Source: Aurantibrevibacter sp041747755
GTDB lineage: Bacteria > Bacteroidota > Bacteroidia > Flavobacteriales > Flavobacteriaceae
NCBI GenBank assembly: GCA_041747755.1
Contig: JBGTEN010000141.1
Coordinates: 1-13,158, forward strand
Direction: 5' to 3'
Length of the DNA stretch: 13,158 bases
Part shown: positions 7,587 through 11,606 of the stretch, in pieces
Layout: every line of letters starts with the position of its first letter
Position numbering within the stretch: the first letter of the stretch is position 1
The notes under the pieces: model-generated
The model's input: the letters and a program-made list of their open reading frames with translations, nothing else
Database searches by the model: none
Told to the model about the DNA's origin: nothing
Made by a program: the position numbers and the translations under genes

Positions 7587-7744
7587 GCATAGCAACCAAA
7601 AAATTAAGGTACTGTGGAGCGTTTTTACACCAAATGCAATACGTTGCGCACCCCTTTATTTTAATCCTTGACACGGATTTGATAAGTGCAACACGAAATG
7701 CAACAAAATACTAAGTGCAACACTAATTTTAAACCAAAAAAACC
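7587..7744. other. Candidate replication-origin region with TGCAAC iterons
   Basis: The 158 noncoding bases after rep hold two identical 12-mers taagtgcaacac (7683-7694 and 7712-7723, 29 bases apart) with a related aatgcaaca between them (7697-7705), giving TGCAAC at 7687, 7699 and 7716. Further up, gcaatacgttgc (7636-7647) has complementary ends gcaa/ttgc. Short repeats next to a replication gene are typical of Rep or host-protein binding sites at an origin. They could equally be operators for the gene starting at 7745, which follows the last copy by 21 bases. Confidence 0.5.
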
Positions 7745-8254
7745 ATGAAATTGAGTAGAAAAGATTTTGCTACCTCCCTGGGCATAGACTTAAATTTATT
7801 ACGAACTCACATACACCGGAAAAAGATAATTACATCCGGGGATTTTATAGAAACCACCGAAAATGAAAAGTACATTTTTGAGCAAACCACCGGCAAAGGT
7901 TTAGACCTTACTTCTTTTAATAGTTCTCAGGGTGAAAAAATTAGGGCCATGGCTGAGCTCACTATCGAAAAAATAAGCGATAAACTGATCATAGGAATAA
8001 ATACCATAATCGAAAAAGCAGTTACGGAAATCAAAGAAAAAGCAGCCAAAGAGGTGCTACATCTGGTCAAAAGTAATAGTGAAATCACTTCAAATATGAT
8101 TGTTCTGGAATTATCCGATAATGAAATAAAAATAGTTTCCCGGGAACAATTAAAAAAGATGGAAGAATCTGCCATTGAATTTGATGGTTTTTTTGGATGG
8201 AGCGTAATTGGTACCATGAACGATATTTTAAAAAAGGGAAGTACAGAGCCATGA
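7745..8254 (+). CDS. Small helix-turn-helix plus helical protein, possibly terminase-small-like
   Basis: 169 residues. Residues 1-50 (MKLSRKDFATSLGIDLNLLRTHIHRKKI...) form a helix-turn-helix followed by a turn and the pattern GDFIETTENEKYIF. This resembles the N-terminus of small DNA-binding proteins found at the head of the packaging module in some Bacteroidetes phages, where they act as terminase small subunits; I recall the pattern but cannot check it here. Residues about 62-110 are a long amphipathic helix rich in Ile, Lys and Glu, likely oligomeric. The C-terminal part is mixed. Its stop codon overlaps the next ATG in an ATGA, so it is coupled to the HAD-like gene. If it is a packaging protein, it would fit a satellite that redirects a helper's packaging motor. 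It might otherwise be a plain regulator or an origin-binding protein. Confidence 0.65.
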   Translation: MKLSRKDFATSLGIDLNLLRTHIHRKKIITSGDFIETTENEKYIFEQTTGKGLDLTSFNSSQGEKIRAMAELTIEKISDKLIIGINTIIEKAVTEIKEKAAKEVLHLVKSNSEITSNMIVLELSDNEIKIVSREQLKKMEESAIEFDGFFGWSVIGTMNDILKKGSTEP

Positions 8255-8730
8255 TTATTAAAAGCCTAAATATTCAATATACCGGTGAAATTATCATTAC
8301 CGACATTGACGATTGTTTAATGTTCACCTCCAGGGCCATTCAAAAAAATGGTTTCACACTTAAAGACTTTTGGTTTGATGAAATCCTATACACCAAATGG
8401 AAAAAGATAGTTTTTGAATCGGTTGAACTCACAGAGTGGGGTATCGAATTGATTGATTTGATTTCAAAGAACATTATTGATCATGCTGCAGTGATTTTTA
8501 TAACAGCTGCACCGAATCGTTTTGATATACTGAAAAATATATATCCGGTAACAATAGATAATTTACATGAAGGTATGTCCGATAACGAGAAAACGAATTT
8601 TATCAATAATTTTCAGAAAAGTGCTTTATATGTAGATGATAAAATGGCGGTTTTGGATCAAGTTGACAACCCATTGGTTAAAAAGATAAAATTTCCTATA
8701 AGGTTTAAACATGCTCAAATAAGTGAATAG
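8251..8730 (+). CDS. HAD-like phosphatase
   Basis: 159 residues when started at the ATG at 8251, which overlaps the previous stop as ATGA. An in-frame ATG at 8197 exists but would overlap the preceding gene by 58 bases and adds no domain. Haloacid-dehalogenase motifs are visible: motif I IITDIDDCLM with Asp18 (nucleophile) and Asp20, motif II FITAAPNR with Thr85, a plausible motif III lysine around 114, and motif IV ALYVDD with Asp129-Asp130. The protein is short, with a small helical insert after motif I, like minimal HAD phosphatases carried by phages. The substrate could be a nucleotide or a nucleic-acid end phosphate; this is not readable. Coupling to the HTH protein suggests joint action or regulation. 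Confidence 0.78.
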   Translation: MIIKSLNIQYTGEIIITDIDDCLMFTSRAIQKNGFTLKDFWFDEILYTKWKKIVFESVELTEWGIELIDLISKNIIDHAAVIFITAAPNRFDILKNIYPVTIDNLHEGMSDNEKTNFINNFQKSALYVDDKMAVLDQVDNPLVKKIKFPIRFKHAQISE

Positions 8731-8831
8731 GTGCAATGTATCAACTAAAATTTACAAATTGTTAATAATTAATGAATTTTAGAGTAAAATTGAAATAGTA
8801 TAATACCTTTTTAGTTTAATTTTATAATATA

Positions 8832-8845
8832 ATTGTTCAGAAATC
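8832..8845 (+). promoter_or_regulatory. 14-bp box upstream of the S49 peptidase gene (copy 2)
   Basis: Exact copy of ATTGTTCAGAAATC at 6159-6172, again seven bases before an ATG (8853). It lies at the end of a 122-base AT-rich gap (8731-8852) that also contains the inverted repeat CTAAAATT (8745-8752)/AATTTTAG (8775-8782). No clear TAnnTTTG element is present. Confidence 0.55.
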
Positions 8846-8852
8846 AGTACAT

Positions 8853-10139
8853 ATGGTAAATTTTGGATTGGCGCGGGAAATATACGGCCTTGAGCCTTGG
8901 CACATGGACCCAATGTCATTAATACCGTTATCGGCTACCTTGGAAATGCTACAAAAAGGCGTACGTTTTGAGTCGGAATTTAAGTGTAATACAATTCACG
9001 TTTTAAACGCTTCTAACAAGGTTCAAATTATTTATGAGGAATACCAACTTAATACTGAAGATAACTTTAAAGGTATTGGTGTAATCAATCTCAATGGACC
9101 AATAACCAAAAACGGTGGAGCATCCTCATACGGTATGGATTATCTATCCCAAAAGATGATCAATTTATCTATTGACAAAAGAATAGTTTCCATCTTAATA
9201 TTGGCAGACTCGGGAGGTGGTTCTAGTAGTGCGGTGGAAATTATGACCGATGCCATTCTTGAAGTTCAAGAAAAAAAACCCGTATATGCACTTATAACGA
9301 AAGGTGGTATGGCCGCATCTGCATGCTATGGGATAATTTCGGCCTGTAATGCCATCTATGCGGAATCTCAAATGAGTATTGTAGGTTCATGTGGCACCAT
9401 GGTACAGTTTGAAGGTATTAAGGCCAATACAACCGATTCTAATGGTCTGAAACATATTCGATTATATGCCCCGAAATCCACGAAAAAGAATATTGAATTT
9501 GAGGAAGCCTTAAACAACGATAACTATCAACTGATTATAGATAATATTCTAAATCCGATTAACGAAAGGTTTACAGGATCCATTCTAAAAAACAGACCTC
9601 AATTATCGAACACTAGTTTCGATGATGGCCATACAGTATTTGCCAAAGATGCCATTGGCACTTTTATAGATGCGATTAAAACCTTTGATGAGGTGGTACA
9701 AATAGCATCGACCGGACAAACCAACATATCAAAAAATGTGGAGTTCACAAAATCGGACACCATTCAGCAGTTAACAACATCTAGTAAACCATTAAAAAAC
9801 TATGTCATGACAGTAGAAAACCTAAAAACATTCCACCCCGAATTATATAACGAAGTTTTTAATTTGGGTGTTGAAGCCGGAAAAGCAAGAATAAAATCAT
9901 GGATGGATGCTCCCTTAAATAATATTTGGGAAAAATGGGATGGTATAAACTCGGGGCTTAGTTATTCGGAAGCCAACGAAAAAGCATTAAAAAACTTTTA
10001 TAATTCGGTAGACGAAAGGTTGGATTCAAAACTACCAGGTTTGTCAAATTCAGAGAATCCGGAGCAAAAGGAAGATTATTATACGATGCTCGAGGCTCAG
10101 GAGTTTTACGCTGAGGTGGATAGGAAATTCAAAGGTTAA
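8853..10139 (+). CDS. S49 peptidase of the phage capsid-protease type
   Basis: 428 residues. The SppA/S49 Ser-Lys protease fold is visible at about residues 73-285: GIGVINLNGPI strand, SILILADSGGGSSSAVEI (oxyanion region), KPVYALITKGGMAASACYG with nucleophile Ser156, and MSIVGSCGTMVQFEG. The lysine base is probably in YAPKSTKKN (Lys208 is my first candidate, Lys211/212 alternatives), followed by DGHTVFAKDAIGTFIDAIKTFDEVV, equivalent to the GLID block. There is no signal peptide or membrane segment, unlike housekeeping SppA, so it is cytoplasmic, as in phage head proteases. The tail from Met319 (MTVENLKTFHPELYNEVFNLGVEAGKARIKSWM...) is a charged helical region like the scaffold-type ends of phage S49 proteases. 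In phages these cut scaffold and capsid proteins during head maturation; here no capsid genes are present, so the target must be elsewhere. It carries the 14-bp box upstream and a terminator downstream. Confidence 0.85.
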   Translation: MVNFGLAREIYGLEPWHMDPMSLIPLSATLEMLQKGVRFESEFKCNTIHVLNASNKVQIIYEEYQLNTEDNFKGIGVINLNGPITKNGGASSYGMDYLSQKMINLSIDKRIVSILILADSGGGSSSAVEIMTDAILEVQEKKPVYALITKGGMAASACYGIISACNAIYAESQMSIVGSCGTMVQFEGIKANTTDSNGLKHIRLYAPKSTKKNIEFEEALNNDNYQLIIDNILNPINERFTGSILKNRPQLSNTSFDDGHTVFAKDAIGTFIDAIKTFDEVVQIASTGQTNISKNVEFTKSDTIQQLTTSSKPLKNYVMTVENLKTFHPELYNEVFNLGVEAGKARIKSWMDAPLNNIWEKWDGINSGLSYSEANEKALKNFYNSVDERLDSKLPGLSNSENPEQKEDYYTMLEAQEFYAEVDRKFKG

Positions 10140-10175
10140 AAGTCTTCGATTGTCAATTGTTTTATTGTTAGGATT

Positions 10176-10206
10176 CCCTCTAGTTATGGTACGCTAGAGG
10201 GTTTTT
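10176..10206 (+). terminator. Intrinsic terminator after the S49 gene
   Basis: Perfect 8-bp stem CCCTCTAG (10176-10183)/CTAGAGGG (10194-10201) with a ten-base loop, followed by TTTTT at 10202-10206. The T-run is on the plus strand, so it ends the S49 transcript. The right arm lies within the last codons and stop codon of the convergent repressor gene. No T-run exists on the minus side. Confidence 0.85.
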
Positions 10207-10490
10207 GATTTTTCGACCTCCAATGATTCTACAAGGGCATAGAGATCATTAAATGATTTAATGGTGGTTACTTTTCCCTTTATTTCGATATAGCCCTTAG
10301 GCCTATCCGTATCGAATAATTCAACTACTTCAACGTCTAGCGCATTTGCGATATCGGTTATACTTTTCAAAGTAGGGTTACCACTTATGGTCCGGCTGAG
10401 GGTTTCGGGTTTCACATCGAGTTTGGCAGCCAAATCGATTTGAGTCATTCCCTTTTGAGTAAGTATCTGTTTAACCTTATCCTTAATCAT
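10194..10490 (-). CDS. XRE-family (Cro/CI-like) repressor
   Basis: 98 residues. Residues about 5-58 form a five-helix XRE helix-turn-helix (KGMTQIDLAAKLDVKPETLSRTISG then LKSITDIANALDVEVVELFD). The tail GYIEIKGKVTTIKSFNDLYALVESLE is a short segment often attached to XRE proteins of Bacteroidetes; no peptidase or ligand domain is present. It is transcribed away from the gene at 10642, sharing a 151-base control region with ATTGAT/ATCAAT repeats, the usual arrangement of an element's master repressor. Its likely targets are its own promoter, that of the divergent gene, and the integrase promoter, which has the same half-sites. The minus-strand stop sits in the stem of the opposing terminator. 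Confidence 0.88.
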   Translation of the reverse strand: MIKDKVKQILTQKGMTQIDLAAKLDVKPETLSRTISGNPTLKSITDIANALDVEVVELFDTDRPKGYIEIKGKVTTIKSFNDLYALVESLEVEKSKTL

Positions 10491-10525
10491 GATTTATAGT
10501 TTTATAAAATCAAATATACATCATA

Positions 10526-10565
10526 AATCAATAAAAGTATAATATATTGATTATATAATATCAAT
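10526..10565. promoter_or_regulatory. Putative operator cluster for the XRE repressor
   Basis: The half-site occurs three times in alternating orientation: atcaat at 10527-10532, attgat at 10546-10551 and atcaat at 10560-10565. The first two are the inner part of an 8-bp inverted repeat AATCAATA/TATTGATT, and the last two make ATTGAT-N8-ATCAAT. The tgatttat at 10490-10497 and ataaatca at 10523-10530 form another inverted repeat beside the repressor start. The same half-site is found before the integrase (2946-2964). Confidence 0.5.
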
Positions 10566-10580
10566 TATTTTTAAAACTAA

Positions 10581-10611
10581 TTTGGTTTAATTGTATTTTA
10601 TGCTATCTTTG
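10581..10611 (+). promoter_or_regulatory. Canonical Bacteroidetes promoter for the gene at 10642
   Basis: TTTG at 10581-10584 is followed after 19 bases by TATCTTTG at 10604-10611, a full match to the -33 TTTG and -7 TAnnTTTG elements. It ends 30 bases before the ATG at 10642. It is the best promoter seen in the element and lies beside the putative operators at 10526-10565, where bound repressor would probably interfere with it. Confidence 0.75.
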
Positions 10612-10641
10612 ATAAACATTATTAACATTAAATAGTCAATT

Positions 10642-11214
10642 ATGATACTAAAAACTAATCAAGCATTACACGAAATTGTTAAGAAAGAAAGAAGTTCAGA
10701 TTCTGTAATGGTGCTAAATCTGGAAAACCTATATGGCAAAGAGCGAACCATATTTAAAACCTCGATGGTAGTTAAAGAAGTGATACAGCAATTCCGATGG
10801 ATAAATAAACTATCTGAAGGGATGCAGTCCAAAAAAAGATTGGATTCAAAAATACTTTACATGGTGCTACAATGTGTTGATGAAGAAAATACACTATCCT
10901 TCACGGATGCAATAACCTACTTCAATCAACTGCGGGAATATGAAAACCTGAAAGATTATTTAACTCCCTGGTGTTCTGATTTGCCCTATATCCCTTGTGA
11001 AACCAATATGGCCCTTTTAGGTATTGATTTGAGCATTTTAGAAAAAAGTAAGTTGTATGATAGAGACATTGCCCGTGATGAGGTGGTAAACTTCTACTTA
11101 GACATACAGGATCCTATTTATGGTACCGGCAATATCACCGATTTTGTAAAAAGCGCAAAAACGAAAGTAGAGGGTTTCATTAATGATCACATGAGCGGTT
11201 GGAAGGTGAAATAA
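10642..11214 (+). CDS. Unrecognised protein divergent from the repressor
   Basis: 190 residues; no family recognised. The protein looks soluble and largely helical, with no signal peptide or membrane segment. Three cysteines (78, 111, 119; the last two in TPWCSDLPYIPCETN) might matter structurally but do not form a standard zinc motif. It has the element's clearest promoter, faces away from the repressor and is followed by a terminator, so it is a single-gene unit controlled directly by the lysogeny switch or expressed while integrated. In comparable elements this position holds an antirepressor, a Cro-like activator or an accessory gene such as a defence or exclusion factor; nothing in the sequence chooses between these. 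Confidence 0.75.
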   Translation: MILKTNQALHEIVKKERSSDSVMVLNLENLYGKERTIFKTSMVVKEVIQQFRWINKLSEGMQSKKRLDSKILYMVLQCVDEENTLSFTDAITYFNQLREYENLKDYLTPWCSDLPYIPCETNMALLGIDLSILEKSKLYDRDIARDEVVNFYLDIQDPIYGTGNITDFVKSAKTKVEGFINDHMSGWKVK

Positions 11215-11243
11215 GAAATGGAATATTTCACTTTAATTGTGTA

Positions 11244-11264
11244 ATTGTCAACCAGATTGTCAAC
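11244..11264 (+). repeat. Right integrase arm-type sites (two 12-bp repeats)
   Basis: attgtcaac at 11244-11252 and again at 11256-11264, 12 bases apart, in the same orientation as the left array at 2974-3006. They lie 42-62 bases inside the right att core. In the excised circle the two arrays would flank the joined core, as arm sites do in lambda-type attP. Confidence 0.7.
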
Positions 11265-11273
11265 TCAATTTTA

Positions 11274-11297
11274 AAACCCCCTATTTACAGGGGGTTT
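11274..11297. terminator. Bidirectional terminator at the element's right edge
   Basis: Perfect 8-bp stem AAACCCCC (11274-11281)/GGGGGTTT (11290-11297) with loop tatttaca. On the plus strand it ends the transcript of the gene at 10642. On the minus strand the stem is followed by a T-rich run (ttttaaaattg), so it can also end the tRNA-Arg transcript. It belongs to the element, nine bases from the att core, and replaces whatever terminator the tRNA had before integration. Confidence 0.8.
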
Positions 11298-11305
11298 GGT
11301 GTTTA

Positions 11306-11330
11306 TTTGTAGCCTCACCGGGAATCGAAC
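11306..11330. repeat. attR core within tRNA-Arg
   Basis: The copy of the 25-bp core that belongs to the intact tRNA gene (identical to 2840-2859 over its first 20 bases, then one mismatch). Since recombination occurs within the identical stretch, the tRNA's last bases now come from the element. Confidence 0.9.
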
Positions 11331-11381
11331 CTGGATCTAAAGTTTAGGAAACTTCTATTCTATCCGTTGAACTATGAGGCC
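11310..11381 (-). tRNA. tRNA-Arg (anticodon CCU)
   Basis: 72 nt on the minus strand, folding as a cloverleaf: acceptor GGCCTCA/TGAGGCT with a G-U first pair, D-stem GTTC/GAAT, anticodon stem GAAGT/ACTTT with loop TTCCTAA (anticodon CCT), T-stem CCAGG/CCCGG and T-loop TTCGATT, discriminator A. The third T-stem pair is an A-C mismatch. CCA is not encoded (the next bases are CAA), as expected for these bacteria. It reads AGG codons. It is the integration target of the element. Confidence 0.92.
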
Positions 11382-11417
11382 ATTCTGGAAATCAGCAAAA
11401 GCTGAAAACCAAGGCTG

Positions 11418-11425
11418 CAAAAGTA
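11418..11425 (-). promoter_or_regulatory. Likely -7 promoter element of tRNA-Arg
   Basis: The minus strand reads TACTTTTG, a match to TAnnTTTG, 36 bases before the tRNA's first base. No convincing -33 TTG is found at the usual distance. It is host DNA, so the tRNA keeps its own promoter after integration. Confidence 0.55.
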
Positions 11426-11606
11426 AAATTTTTTGAGCGATTAGTGATTATAGAACATGATTTTTATCCTTCCTCTTCTGTAATGAAAAATTCTATTTGT
11501 TTTATGGATATTTTTAAAATTGGACTTTAATTAGTCTAAAAGTATTCATTGGACACTTATGCAAATCGCAAACCATTCAATATAGGCTTATAATAGTATT
11601 TTTAGT

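Larger units (their letters stand above)
2840..11305. mobile_element. 8.5-kb integrative element in tRNA-Arg(CCU)
   Basis: The segment is bounded by direct copies of the tRNA 3' end (2840-2864 and 11306-11330). It carries a tyrosine recombinase next to the left boundary, an excisionase-like protein, a replication initiator of the filamentous-phage II/X type, an XRE repressor and several unrecognised genes. It is visibly more AT-rich than both flanks, and its genes run mostly on the plus strand whereas the host genes on either side run on the minus strand. No conjugation genes, transposase, phage portal, major capsid, large terminase, tail, Zot or coat genes are present. It is therefore neither a complete tailed prophage nor a complete filamentous prophage: a phage satellite, a mobilisable replicating island or a reduced prophage are the options. 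Length between equivalent points of the two cores is 8466 bases. Confidence 0.92.

Noticed and set aside
7669..7674. TTGACA as a sigma-70 -35 box for the gene at 7745
   Set aside because: No matching -10 element lies 16-18 bases downstream, and this is not the promoter type used in these bacteria.
8197..8250. Upstream ATG for the HAD-like gene
   Set aside because: It would overlap the preceding gene by 58 bases and add a basic segment without domain value; the ATGA overlap at 8251 is the normal coupled arrangement.
2840..11305. A complete filamentous (inovirus) prophage on account of the II/X-type Rep
   Set aside because: No Zot-like ATPase and no small coat proteins with signal or membrane segments were found anywhere in the element.
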